Shown piece after piece: positions 34,040 to 44,319 of a DNA stretch of 64,000 bases; position 1 is the first letter of the stretch, and the number at the start of each line of letters is the position of its first letter. The notes beneath the pieces were generated by a model. The model was not told where the DNA came from. It did no database searches and saw only the letters and a program-made list of their open reading frames with translations. The translations under genes and the position numbers were made by a program. The stretch is from Corynebacterium minutissimum (GTDB lineage Bacteria > Actinomycetota > Actinomycetes > Mycobacteriales > Mycobacteriaceae): positions 143,771 to 207,770 of the forward strand of contig NZ_LAYQ01000010.1 of assembly GCF_000988205.1 (NCBI RefSeq). The letters are read 5' to 3'.

Positions 34040-34068
34040 ATTATGACATGCGAGGGAACAGATGACAA
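34040..34068 (-). promoter_or_regulatory. Promoter of the 6C RNA
   Basis: Minus strand: -35 TTGTCA (34068-34063), 17-bp spacer, -10 CATAAT (34045-34040). The predicted start, about 7 bp downstream near 34033, gives a transcript of roughly 110 nt that contains both C-loop hairpins and the terminator. Confidence 0.65.
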
Positions 34069-34185
34069 CAGCGAGCGACAACATTCCTTGAGATCCCTAA
34101 CACCGTGCCGATGCACTCCCGGTTCTGCCTGCTAAGAGGCTACGATGAGCAGGGTAACTCGCACAATGACGGCAGGCCTTCCTCG

Positions 34186-35001
34186 ATGACCGGTACCCCT
34201 TTTCCCACTGACGGCGCCACCCGCGCGGCCGCGTTCTTCGACTTGGACAAGACGATCATTGCCACATCCTCGGCGTATGCCTTCGGCCGCGAATTCATGC
34301 ACAACGGCCTCATCACGCATGCGGAAGCACTCCAGCTGTCTTTAGCCAAAGCAAGTTACATGCTGGCTGGACACAGCAGTGAGCACATGGACACCACCCG
34401 CGATCAGCTTGCCGCCATGGCCGCCGGCTGGTCCGTTCAGGAGGTCCACGACATCGCGGTGGAGACCATGCACACAGTGGTCACCCCCGCCATTTATGCG
34501 GAGGCACGCGCGCTTATCGACGCCCACCGCGCCGCCGGCCACGAGGTGGTGATCATCTCGGCGTCGGCAAGCGTGCTGGTCGAGCCCATCGCACAGGAAC
34601 TGGGCATCGAGCACGTTGTGGCCACCGAGCTCGCCGAGGAAGACGGCCGGTTCACCGGAGAGATACTGTTTTATTGCAAAGGTGCAGCGAAGGCCGAAGC
34701 CTTGGCCCGCATGGCCGTACAGCTCAACGTCGATCCCGACGCATCCTTTGCCTACTCCGATTCCGCCACAGACATCCCGATGCTGGAGCGAGTCGGCCAC
34801 CCCGTTGCCGTGAACCCGGACCGCCTATTGAAGAAGCACGCCATCGCCCACGACTGGGAAATCCGCACGTTTAAGCATCCCGTACCGCTCTTCACCGCAC
34901 CCAGCGCCCGCGAGTTCGGTATTGGCTCGGCGGTCGTGGCCGGCATCGCTGCCCTCGTGGTCGGTGGTGTTTTCTTTGCGCGGCAGCAGCTGCGAGATTA
35001 G
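34186..35001 (+). CDS. HAD-IB family hydrolase (SerB-like, Rv3661 type)
   Basis: 271 residues from the ATG at 34186; the frame is open to 34105, but MTGTPFPTDG followed by AAFFDLDKTIIATSSA is the natural start. Motif I is FFDLDKTI, motif II VIISASAS, motif III with lysine CKGAAKAEAL, motif IV YSDSATDIPML. A C-terminal membrane helix (SAVVAGIAALVVGGVFF) anchors it. The fold is that of phosphoserine-phosphatase-like phosphatases; the true substrate is unknown. Downstream, it meets the convergent Rv3662c-type gene with a 4-bp overlap. Confidence 0.85.
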   Translation: MTGTPFPTDGATRAAAFFDLDKTIIATSSAYAFGREFMHNGLITHAEALQLSLAKASYMLAGHSSEHMDTTRDQLAAMAAGWSVQEVHDIAVETMHTVVTPAIYAEARALIDAHRAAGHEVVIISASASVLVEPIAQELGIEHVVATELAEEDGRFTGEILFYCKGAAKAEALARMAVQLNVDPDASFAYSDSATDIPMLERVGHPVAVNPDRLLKKHAIAHDWEIRTFKHPVPLFTAPSAREFGIGSAVVAGIAALVVGGVFFARQQLRD

Positions 35002-35687
35002 GCCGCTTGCGCGATGCCGTCGGCTTCGCGGGCGCCGGCCTCCCAGGCGTCGAGAAGCAGCGTGATAAGTGCCGCCGGATCCTTGTCATAGGTGTCCAGT
35101 GCCGCACGGTAGTCCGCGCGGTGCCGGTTGAGGTAGGTCTCGGGCACGGCGAATCCCCGCGGATCGAAGCCGGTATGGATGGCAGCGGTGCGCGCGGCGA
35201 CGAGCGCCACGGCGGTGCTGCGCGCACCGAACAGCGAGCGCGCGGCAATCTCCGCGTGCACCACCACCGGCAACAAGCGGTCAAAATCCACCCCGGCCCC
35301 GCGCGTGATGAGCTGGGCCAGCGCCTGCGCCACCGCCGGCTCCTGATCCGGGTGGCCCGCGCCGCCCGCCGCGACATCAATGCTGGCCAAGACCTGCAGC
35401 GGGGCCCGTGCGAAGGTCCGCACCGTAGCCTGCTGCTTTTCCGGAGCGAGCAAAGAATAAGCGCTGACCGCGGGTGGGATACCGTCAGCCTCAAGCGGCG
35501 CGCCGTCGATCGCCGCGGCCGCCCGCGCACCGCGCAACAGCGATTCGGAAGAAATAACGTCAAACTTGCGCAAGCCCGCGGGCCGGCGGTGCACGCGCGC
35601 TATCGCTGCGACGGCAGAAGCAGCTTTTTCCTCCACCCCAGAAAGGGCCATCAGCGGGGTCAGCGGGTCAGAATGCGGCATACCCAT
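34998..35687 (-). CDS. Conserved actinobacterial protein (Rv3662c type)
   Basis: 229 residues from the ATG at 35687 (MGMPHSDPLTPLMALSGVEE); alternative starts at 35681 and further upstream exist. Mostly alpha-helical and Ala-rich, with ADGIPPAVSAYSLL, RGAGVDFDRLLPVVVHAEI and FDPRGFAVPETYLNRHR. No catalytic motif is recognised. Assigned by resemblance and gene order: it lies beside the HAD hydrolase as in mycobacteria. Function unknown. Confidence 0.65.
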   Translation of the reverse strand: MGMPHSDPLTPLMALSGVEEKAASAVAAIARVHRRPAGLRKFDVISSESLLRGARAAAAIDGAPLEADGIPPAVSAYSLLAPEKQQATVRTFARAPLQVLASIDVAAGGAGHPDQEPAVAQALAQLITRGAGVDFDRLLPVVVHAEIAARSLFGARSTAVALVAARTAAIHTGFDPRGFAVPETYLNRHRADYRAALDTYDKDPAALITLLLDAWEAGAREADGIAQAA

Positions 35688-35791
35688 TACAATAACGCCG
35701 TACCCACTTTGCGGGCCGCACCACATGAACTCTGGAAAGTTCATTACTATGGCCGATATAGATTGCGACAAAACAGTAGGAGTATTAAACC

Positions 35792-36286
35792 GTGAGCAAC
35801 GACGGACTATTCACTGACGGGTCCAACAAGTTCGCCCCGAAGGTAGACAGCATTCCCTTGAGCGATGCGGATACCTCCCGCCGTGGCGAAGCATCCATCG
35901 GCCAGCTCGTGTCCAACGCCACCGAGCAGATGTCCCAGCTGGTTCGCTCTGAGGTTGAGCTAGCCAAGACCGAGCTCGCTGCTTCTGCCAAGAAGGGCGG
36001 CATCGGCGCGGGCATGTTCGGTGTGGCCGGCACCGTGGCTCTATATAGCTCCTTCTTCTTTTTCTTCTTCCTGGCGGAGCTGCTGGCCGTATGGCTCGAC
36101 CGTTGGGCTGCCTTCCTGATTGTCTTCCTCATTATGGTCGTCTTGGCCGCCGTCGTGGCCTTTATCGGTTTCAAGCAGGTCAAGCAGGTCAAGGCCCCGG
36201 AGAAGACCATCCAGTCCACGAAGGAACTCAAGAAGCTGGTTCCGGGTAAGGCTGAGAAGTCCATCGAGCGTGGTCTCTACACCTAA
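35792..36286 (+). CDS. Phage-holin-3_6/YqjE-like membrane protein (Rv3669 type)
   Basis: 164 residues from a GTG with AGGAG upstream. A polar N-terminus contains the conserved helix LVSNATEQMSQLVRSEVELAKTEL, then two hydrophobic segments (one with a run of seven phenylalanines, residues about 87-93) and a lysine-rich end. Despite the Pfam name this is a chromosomal membrane-associated protein, not a lysis holin. Followed by a terminator. Confidence 0.8.
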   Translation: MSNDGLFTDGSNKFAPKVDSIPLSDADTSRRGEASIGQLVSNATEQMSQLVRSEVELAKTELAASAKKGGIGAGMFGVAGTVALYSSFFFFFFLAELLAVWLDRWAAFLIVFLIMVVLAAVVAFIGFKQVKQVKAPEKTIQSTKELKKLVPGKAEKSIERGLYT

Positions 36287-36318
36287 ACCCTCAGGGTCCT
36301 TTCTCTCTCTTTACAGCC

Positions 36319-36346
36319 CCGCCCCGAGCATCTGCGTTCGGGGCGG
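36319..36346 (+). terminator. Intrinsic terminator
   Basis: Perfect 9-bp arms CCGCCCCGA / TCGGGGCGG with a 10-base loop, followed by ATTTCGTCT. Ends the Rv3669-type gene. Confidence 0.7.
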
Positions 36347-36388
36347 ATTTCGTCTATCTACCCTCCCCCCTTCGAAAGGCCCGCCCCT

Positions 36389-37291
36389 ATGAATCCCCTA
36401 CCGCCCTCCGTAGTGGAGCTTGACGGCCCCTTTGAGCACGAGTTCCTGCACACGCGCGGCATCCGCCTGCACGCCGTCACCGCCGGCAACCCGGATGACC
36501 CGCTGGTGCTTTTACTCCATGGTTCTTTCGGCGGGTGGTTCGACTTCCGGAATGTCATTGCCCCGCTTGCCGACGCCGGCTTCCACGTCGCCGCCCTCGA
36601 CATGCGCGGCTTTGGCATGTCTGACAAACCTCCGCTCGAACCCGGCCAGGATATCCGCGTGGCGGTGGGCGATGTCAGTGGTGCCATCCGCGCATTAGGC
36701 CACGATGATGCCTACCTGGTTGGCGCGGATACCGGTGGTGCGGTGGCCTGGGCGCTGGCTACCGAGCGGCCCGAGCGGGTGCGCGGGCTGGTTTCTGTTT
36801 CGGCAGCACACCCAACTGATTTGCGCCGCGCCATCGCCGCACGCCCCTGGGATTTCGGGTGGGTTCTCCTACGCGCGGCGTTGTGCCGCCTAGGAAAGAT
36901 CGGCGCCCCCAGCCTCCTACTGCGGGAAGATACCTATCACCGGGAGATGGATCTCGACGCCCTCGGATCCTTCAGCGGCGCCGAGCGCGCGGAGGCCCTG
37001 CGCTTGCGTGTGGCCTCCTCACGTATTGGAAACGTCCGCCGCGGAATCATCTGGAACCACCGACTGCGCACCGCCGTGGTTCCGCTGAGTTGGCTCGAGC
37101 TCAGCGTGCAGTGCCCGACGCTGTTCATTCATGCCGATCAGATGTTGTGGCGCCCGGTAGCCCGGCGCGCGGCGCGGCGCTGCCGTGGGGGCTTTACCGC
37201 CACCACCATCCCCGGCGCCAAGAACCTCCCCTACCTTGAGAACCCTCACGGTTTTACCCAGACCATCACTCAGTGGCTGCGAGATAGGTAA
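36389..37291 (+). CDS. Alpha/beta hydrolase, epoxide-hydrolase-like (Rv3670 type)
   Basis: 300 residues. HGSFGGWFDFRNVIAPL gives the oxyanion-hole region; the nucleophile is an aspartate in VGADTGGAVAW, as in epoxide hydrolases and haloalkane dehalogenases rather than esterases. The final histidine is in LPYLENPHGF. GFGMSDKPP is the conserved loop after strand 4. A lid domain lies about residues 150-230. Substrate unknown; epoxide hydrolysis is inferred. Strong terminator directly downstream. Confidence 0.82.
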   Translation: MNPLPPSVVELDGPFEHEFLHTRGIRLHAVTAGNPDDPLVLLLHGSFGGWFDFRNVIAPLADAGFHVAALDMRGFGMSDKPPLEPGQDIRVAVGDVSGAIRALGHDDAYLVGADTGGAVAWALATERPERVRGLVSVSAAHPTDLRRAIAARPWDFGWVLLRAALCRLGKIGAPSLLLREDTYHREMDLDALGSFSGAERAEALRLRVASSRIGNVRRGIIWNHRLRTAVVPLSWLELSVQCPTLFIHADQMLWRPVARRAARRCRGGFTATTIPGAKNLPYLENPHGFTQTITQWLRDR

Positions 37292-37308
37292 CATTCACTC
37301 CCCTCCGT

Positions 37309-37341
37309 GTCCCACCCCTCTCAGGGGGATGGGACTTTTTT
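37309..37341 (+). terminator. Intrinsic terminator after the epoxide-hydrolase-like gene
   Basis: GTCCCACCCCT pairs with AGGGGGATGGGAC (one bulge), followed by six T. Confidence 0.85.
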
Positions 37342-37512
37342 CATTCTCCAACAAAACCGCAGGTCAGGAACAAATACCTACCGATCTATAGCTTTCATTG
37401 CAGGACATATTTTTCGATTCCTTGTATATGAGACGAGCCACGCGGTAGCTTCATATAAAACCAACATCACAGGTTTTCTACATCTTTCGCACCACGGAGG
37501 TCTAAGACCCAC

Positions 37513-39114
37513 ATGACGCTCAAGAAGACACTTGCTGCTCTCTCTGTCGCTACCCTGCCGCTCACCCTCGCGGCCTGTGCTGGCGATAACTCCGGTTCGG
37601 ACTCTGCTTCCGGCTCCGCATCCGGCGACGGAATCGTCACCGTCAACGGCTCCGAGCCGCAGAACCCGCTCATCCCGGCCAACACCAACGAAACCGGTGG
37701 CGGACGCATCGTCGATTCCATCTACGCCGGCTTGGTCTACTACGACGGCGACGGCGAAGCCCAGAACGAGCTGGCTGAATCCATCGAGCCGAACGATGAC
37801 AACACCGAGTTCACCGTCAAGCTCAAGGAGTCTAAGTTCTCCGACGGCTCCCCGGTAACCGCGAAGAACTTCGTGGATGCCTGGAACTACGCCGTGGCTA
37901 ACGATCAGCTCAACGCTTCCTTCTTTGCCAACATCAAGGGCTTCGAGGAAGGCGTGAAGGAGATGGAAGGCCTCAAGGTCGTCGACGACCTCACCTTCAC
38001 CATCGCACTGAACAGCCCGGAGCAGGACTTCCCGGCACAGCTGGGCTACTCCGCGTTCTACCCGCTGCACGAGTCTGCCCTGGAGGACATGGATGCCTTC
38101 GGCCAGAACCCGATTGGTAACGGTCCCTACAAGCTGACCGAGTGGAACCACAACCAGGACGCGACCGTCGTCCCGAATGAGGAGTACAAGGGTGGCCAGA
38201 CCCCGCAGAACGACGGCATCAAGTTCGTCTTCTACGCTGGCCAGGACGCTGCCTACGCCGACCTGCTGGCAGGCAACCTGGACGTCCTCGACGCCATCCC
38301 GGACGCCGCTTTCGACGTCTACGAGACCGACCTCGGTGACCGCGCTGTGAACCAGCCGACCGCCGTGTTCCAGTCCTTCACCTTGGGTGAGAACCTCGAG
38401 CACTACTCCGGCGAAGAAGGCGTCCTGCGCCGCCAGGCCATCTCCCACGCCATCAACCGCGAGGAGATCACGGACACCATCTTCAAGGGCACCCGCACCC
38501 CGGCCAAGGACTTCACCTCCCCGGTTATGCCGGGCTACTCCGAGGACATCAAGGGCAACGAGGTCCTGAAGTATGACCCGGAGAAGGCCAAGGAACTGTG
38601 GGCTGAGGCCGACAAGATCAACAAGTGGGACAACCCGACCCTCGAAATTGCCTACAACTCCGACGGTGGCCACAAGAGCTGGGTGGATGCAACCACCAAC
38701 TCCATCAAGAACACCCTCGGCATCGAGGCTGTTGGCGCTCCATACCCGGACTTCAAGTCCCTGCGCGATGAGGTGACCAACCGCACCATCAAGACCGCCT
38801 TCCGCACCGGCTGGCAGGCAGATTACCCGAGCCAGGCCAACTTCCTTGCTCCGCTGTACAAGACCAATGGTTCGTCCAACGACGGTGACTACACCAACCC
38901 AGAGTTTGACAAGCTTCTCGACGAAGCCCTGACCTCCACCTCCGAGGAAGACGCAATCAAGAAGTACACCGCGGCCCAGGAAATCCTGTTCAAGGAACTG
39001 CCGGCCATCCCGCTGTGGTACTCCAACGCCACCGGCGGCTACTCCGAGAACGTCGACAACGTCGTCTTCTCCTGGAAGTCCCAGCCGGTGTACTACAACA
39101 TCACCAAGAAGTAA
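37513..39114 (+). CDS. dppA: ABC peptide transporter, substrate-binding lipoprotein
   Basis: 533 residues with a lipoprotein signal: MTLKKTLAALSVATLPLTLA then lipobox LAAC (Cys about residue 21). The mature protein is an SBP_bac_5 domain (family 5 binding protein) with IVDSIYAGLVYYDGDG, FSDGSPVTAKNFVDAWNYA and INREEITDTIFKG. Binds oligopeptides or dipeptides outside the membrane and delivers them to DppBC. GGAGG lies 13 bp upstream of the ATG. Codons are strongly biased to C-ending forms, pointing to high expression. A hairpin after the gene may make downstream expression lower than that of dppA. Confidence 0.9.
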   Translation: MTLKKTLAALSVATLPLTLAACAGDNSGSDSASGSASGDGIVTVNGSEPQNPLIPANTNETGGGRIVDSIYAGLVYYDGDGEAQNELAESIEPNDDNTEFTVKLKESKFSDGSPVTAKNFVDAWNYAVANDQLNASFFANIKGFEEGVKEMEGLKVVDDLTFTIALNSPEQDFPAQLGYSAFYPLHESALEDMDAFGQNPIGNGPYKLTEWNHNQDATVVPNEEYKGGQTPQNDGIKFVFYAGQDAAYADLLAGNLDVLDAIPDAAFDVYETDLGDRAVNQPTAVFQSFTLGENLEHYSGEEGVLRRQAISHAINREEITDTIFKGTRTPAKDFTSPVMPGYSEDIKGNEVLKYDPEKAKELWAEADKINKWDNPTLEIAYNSDGGHKSWVDATTNSIKNTLGIEAVGAPYPDFKSLRDEVTNRTIKTAFRTGWQADYPSQANFLAPLYKTNGSSNDGDYTNPEFDKLLDEALTSTSEEDAIKKYTAAQEILFKELPAIPLWYSNATGGYSENVDNVVFSWKSQPVYYNITKK

Positions 39115-39135
39115 CGCCACCTTTGCTACTTCGCA

Positions 39136-39166
39136 CGACCCCCGCAACCTCCGTGAGCGGGGGTCG
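39136..39166 (+). terminator. Hairpin between dppA and dppB
   Basis: Perfect 10-bp arms CGACCCCCGC / GCGGGGGTCG, followed by CCCCACGTTTTC. Probably a partial terminator that adjusts the ratio of binding protein to permease. The remaining 39167-39322 holds no gene. Confidence 0.65.
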
Positions 39167-39322
39167 CCCCACGTTTTCACCCCCGAAGTGTGATTAGAAA
39201 CGCGCTATAGATTTCCCGGAGCGTGGGATCACACATTAGAATTCTCGTAAGCTTTGACCTGCGTCCCAAAAATCGGAGAACGCTGGCAAGCACCTGCCCC
39301 ACAATGAGTAAAGGACCACACT

Positions 39323-40249
39323 ATGCTGCGCTATATCGGGCGCCGAGTGCTCCAGATGATTCCGGTGTTCTTCGGAGCCACCCTGCTCATCTACGCGCTC
39401 GTCTTCTTGATGCCCGGCGATCCAGTCGAAGCCCTTGGCGGTGACCGCGGCCTCACCGAGGCTGCCCGCGCCCGCATTGAGGCTGAATACAACCTCGACA
39501 AGCCGTTCATCATTCAGTATCTGCTCTATATCAAGGGCATCTTCATGTTGGACTTCGGCACGACCTTCTCCGGCGTGCCCGTGACCCAGGTAATGGCTAA
39601 TGCCTTCCCGGTTACCGTGAAGCTCACCGTCATGGCGATCATTTTTGAATCCGTCTTCGGCATCCTCTTCGGCGTCTTCGCCGGTATGCGCCGCGGCGGC
39701 TTCTTCGATTCCACCGTGTTGGTCATCTCCCTGCTCGTCATCGCCGTGCCCTCCTTCGTTATCGGCTTCGTCTTCCAGTACCTCGTAGGCATTAAGTGGG
39801 GCGTCCTGCCGGTTACCGTCGGCGCTAACGCCACGGTGAAGTCCCTTCTCATGCCGGCCATGGTGCTCGGCGCGCTCTCCCTGGCCTACGTCATCCGCCT
39901 GACCCGCCAGTCCGTGGCTGAGAACCTGCGCGCCGACTACGTGCGCACCGCCCGCGCCAAGGGCCTGTCCAACGGCGCGGTGACCCGCCGTCACGTGCTG
40001 CGCAACTCGCTGATTCCTGTGGCCACCTTCATCGGCGCCGATATCGGCGCACTCATGACCGGCGCCATCGTGACCGAGGGCATCTTCGGCATCAACGGCG
40101 TCGGCGGCACCATGTACCAGGCCATTCTGCGCGGTGAGCCGACCACCATCGTCTCCTTCACCACGGTGTTGGTGATCATCTACATCATCGCCAACCTGCT
40201 CGTTGACCTCCTGTACGCCGTACTTGATCCGAGGATTCGCTATGCCTAA
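39323..40249 (+). CDS. dppB: ABC peptide transporter permease
   Basis: 308 residues with six membrane segments. EAA-type coupling loop YVRTARAKGLSNGAVTRRHV near residue 215 contacts the ATPase. MLRYIGRRVLQMIPVFFGA is the family start. Partners: DppA, DppC, DppD in the same operon. Its end overlaps dppC by 8 bp. Confidence 0.9.
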   Translation: MLRYIGRRVLQMIPVFFGATLLIYALVFLMPGDPVEALGGDRGLTEAARARIEAEYNLDKPFIIQYLLYIKGIFMLDFGTTFSGVPVTQVMANAFPVTVKLTVMAIIFESVFGILFGVFAGMRRGGFFDSTVLVISLLVIAVPSFVIGFVFQYLVGIKWGVLPVTVGANATVKSLLMPAMVLGALSLAYVIRLTRQSVAENLRADYVRTARAKGLSNGAVTRRHVLRNSLIPVATFIGADIGALMTGAIVTEGIFGINGVGGTMYQAILRGEPTTIVSFTTVLVIIYIIANLLVDLLYAVLDPRIRYA

Positions 40250-41200
40250 TTTCGAGAAAACCACTCCCTATCCGGGCCAAGAGCACTTCGTCTCGGAAAC
40301 CGATGAAACGGGTCTCGGCGCGGTCGACGCCGTCAAGGACGAGTCCGCTCCCTCCTCTCAGTGGGGCGAGGCATGGCGCTACCTGCGCCGCCGCCCACTG
40401 TTCTGGGTCGCTGCCGTGATGATTCTCGTGGCAGTCCTCCTGGCTATCGCACCGGGTCTGTTTACTAGCACCGACCCGCGCCTGTGCGAACTATCCAGGT
40501 CCCTCGCACCCGCCGAGCCAGGCCACCCCTTCGGCTTCAACCGCCAGGGTTGTGACATCTATGCCCGCGTGATCTACGGTGCGCGTGCGTCGGTCGCCGT
40601 CGGCATCCTCACCACGCTGCTCGTCGTGGTACTTGGTTCAATGATCGGCGCTATCGCCGGCTTCTTCGGCGGCTGGATCGACTCCGTCCTGTCCCGCATC
40701 ACCGACATCTTCTTCGCCATCCCGCTAGTGCTCGCCGCCATCGTGGTCATGCAGATGTTCAAGGAGCACCGCACCATCGTCACGGTGGTCTTGGTGCTCG
40801 GCCTCTTCGGCTGGGTCTCCATCGCCCGCATCACCCGCGGCGCGGTGGTCTCCATCAAGAACGAGGAATTCGTACAATCCGCACGCTCCATCGGCGCGTC
40901 GAGCTGGCGCATCCTGTTCAGCCACATCCTGCCGAACGCAGCCGCGCCCATCATCTCCTACGCCACCGTGGCGCTGGGCACCTACATCGTCGCCGAGGCC
41001 ACCCTGTCCTTCCTGGGCATCGGCTTGCCGCCGACGTTCGTGTCCTGGGGCGGAGACATCTCCGACGCGCAGGCCTCCCTGCGTGTTGCCCCGGCAGTCC
41101 TGTTCTACCCGGCGGGTGCCTTGGGCCTGACCGTGTTGAGCTTCATCATGATGGGTGACGTCGTCCGCGATGCACTCGATCCGAAGGCGAGGAAGCGTTA

Positions 41201-41201
<1 letters not shown>
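40242..41201 (+). CDS. dppC: ABC peptide transporter permease
   Basis: 319 residues from the ATG at 40242 (MPNFEKTTPYPGQEHF). The frame opens at 40203, but that would sit deep inside dppB. Long polar N-terminus (about 60 residues), then six membrane segments, PFGFNRQGCDIYARVIYGAR and the coupling loop VQSARSIGASSWRILFSHIL. Its stop overlaps the dppD start (TAATG). Confidence 0.9.
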
Positions 41202-42925
<1,724 letters not shown>

Positions 42926-42942
42926 CTCAAGCGCGCCGACTA

Positions 42943-42972
42943 CCCGTCAACCTTGCTGTGGTTGGCGGGTTT
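42943..42972 (+). terminator. Intrinsic terminator of the dpp operon
   Basis: CCCGTCAACC pairs with GGTTGGCGGG (one mismatch), followed by TTTCGTCTTT. A further perfect hairpin (CCCGTCAG 43058-43065, CTGACGGG 43077-43084) lies downstream. The 223-bp gap to the HNH gene shows nothing else. Confidence 0.7.
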
Positions 42973-43148
42973 CGTCTTTAAGGGCTTAAGGATCCTGCCG
43001 TGGCTGCCCCTGTTGTATCCGGCGGTGACTGAAGCGCAACCTGGGATCGCCGATATCCCCGTCAGTGTGGCTTTGTCTGACGGGTGCTTCTATCGGGAGC
43101 GCCTTTGTCGCAGGTTACCGGCGCTTTTTGTGTTTGGTGGCTGGGGTG

Positions 43149-44258
43149 TTAGCTGCTGTCGGGTGGTGGGTCCGGTGGCGGGTCTGGTGGTTGTCCTGCT
43201 TGTTCGGCGGCGAGTCTGGCGACTGCTTCTTGGTATTCGGGCATCGCGGTGATTGGTGTTCCCCAGGGTGGGATGAAGCTGACCCCGGTGTTGAGGCGGT
43301 ACATGTAGCCACGCCCGGTAGGCCTTAAAGGGTCATCGTCGTTAATGCCGTTGTGGTAGGCGCACAAAAACGTCAGGTTCTTGATGTTGGTGTAGCCACC
43401 AGCCTGCCAGGGCACCAAATGATGGATTTGGCAGTAATCAGCTGGTTTATTACACCCAGGCCTAGAACACGTGTGGAATTCAGCGTGCAGGGTGAGGCGT
43501 TGGTTGAAGTTTGCCCCGCGCTCTAAGCGCCAGGTGTTAATGGGTCCTTCAATAGGGTGCACGATGGTGGCGTAGCCTATTTCGGCGAACTTGTGGGTGA
43601 GGAATTCTGCCCCGGTCATGCGCCCACCGTTGGTGAGGTTGAGCTCGATCTCGTCCCCGTCACCGTTAATGATCTGGTCCAACTCATTCAGGGTGACGAT
43701 GACTTGGGTGCGCACCGCCGGTTTGGAACCAGTGCCCTCTTTGAAGAAGACGTCGTTGGCGGCTTGAAGCAGGTCGGTGTTGTTGGTGGATTCGAGTACT
43801 GCGCGCATGTTGGCAATCGTGGTGGCATCATCGGTAATCGAGAGCGTGTTGGGGCCTTGCTCTCGGTAGGTGATGCGCACGCCTGGTTTGGCGGTTCTTT
43901 TACGTGTGAGTTCTTTAAGCCGTGCTGTGGCAACGGCTCGGATGCGGTGTGCGGGTGTGGCGGTAAGTCTGACTCTCAGGTTCCAGGCGTCGAGGGTTTT
44001 CTTTACTTTTGAAACATAGGTTTCAATCAGTGTGAGGGTGCTCAGGCTGTGGCGTTGTTGAAGCGCTGCGTGGCGGGCTTTGCGTTGTTTTCCGCTAAAG
44101 CGGGTGGGGCCGAAGTACACCTGGTGCAGGCCTGCGAGTTCGGTGGCGTCGGCTGGGTCGGCGCCGAGCGCGCGGAGCTCGTCGGGTGTGCCAGGTATAT
44201 GCTCCACCAGCGCAATCCCCGAGTTGCGGAGGCGGAGGTAGGTTTCGATATCCCCCAT
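43149..44258 (-). CDS. HNH endonuclease-signature protein (DUF222/13E12-like)
   Basis: 369 residues from the ATG at 44258 (MGDIETYLRLRNSG). The frame extends into marP, but that part reads over marP codons. The C-terminal HNH module is CSRPGCNKPADYCQIHHLVPWQAGGYTN... with LTFLCAYHN: two CxxC-type zinc positions and the His-Asn-His core. The N-terminal 230 residues are helical and Arg/Lys-rich. The protein ends in a proline-rich repeat (PPDPPPDPPPDSS). Such genes occur in many dispersed copies in actinobacteria. Biological role unknown. Inserted between dpp and marP. Confidence 0.78.
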   Translation of the reverse strand: MGDIETYLRLRNSGIALVEHIPGTPDELRALGADPADATELAGLHQVYFGPTRFSGKQRKARHAALQQRHSLSTLTLIETYVSKVKKTLDAWNLRVRLTATPAHRIRAVATARLKELTRKRTAKPGVRITYREQGPNTLSITDDATTIANMRAVLESTNNTDLLQAANDVFFKEGTGSKPAVRTQVIVTLNELDQIINGDGDEIELNLTNGGRMTGAEFLTHKFAEIGYATIVHPIEGPINTWRLERGANFNQRLTLHAEFHTCSRPGCNKPADYCQIHHLVPWQAGGYTNIKNLTFLCAYHNGINDDDPLRPTGRGYMYRLNTGVSFIPPWGTPITAMPEYQEAVARLAAEQAGQPPDPPPDPPPDSS

Positions 44259-44319
44259 GGGCACGAAGATTAAACCAGCACCCGCAACCCCGCAACCGGA
44301 GAGAAGAAAATACCTGGTG

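Noticed and set aside
35792..36286. Prophage holin
   Set aside because: Pfam-name similarity only; no lysis or phage genes nearby and the gene is part of a conserved chromosomal block.
37378..39180. 600-aa frame opposite dppA
   Set aside because: Mirror of a highly biased GC-rich gene; no start signal, low-complexity translation, no domain.
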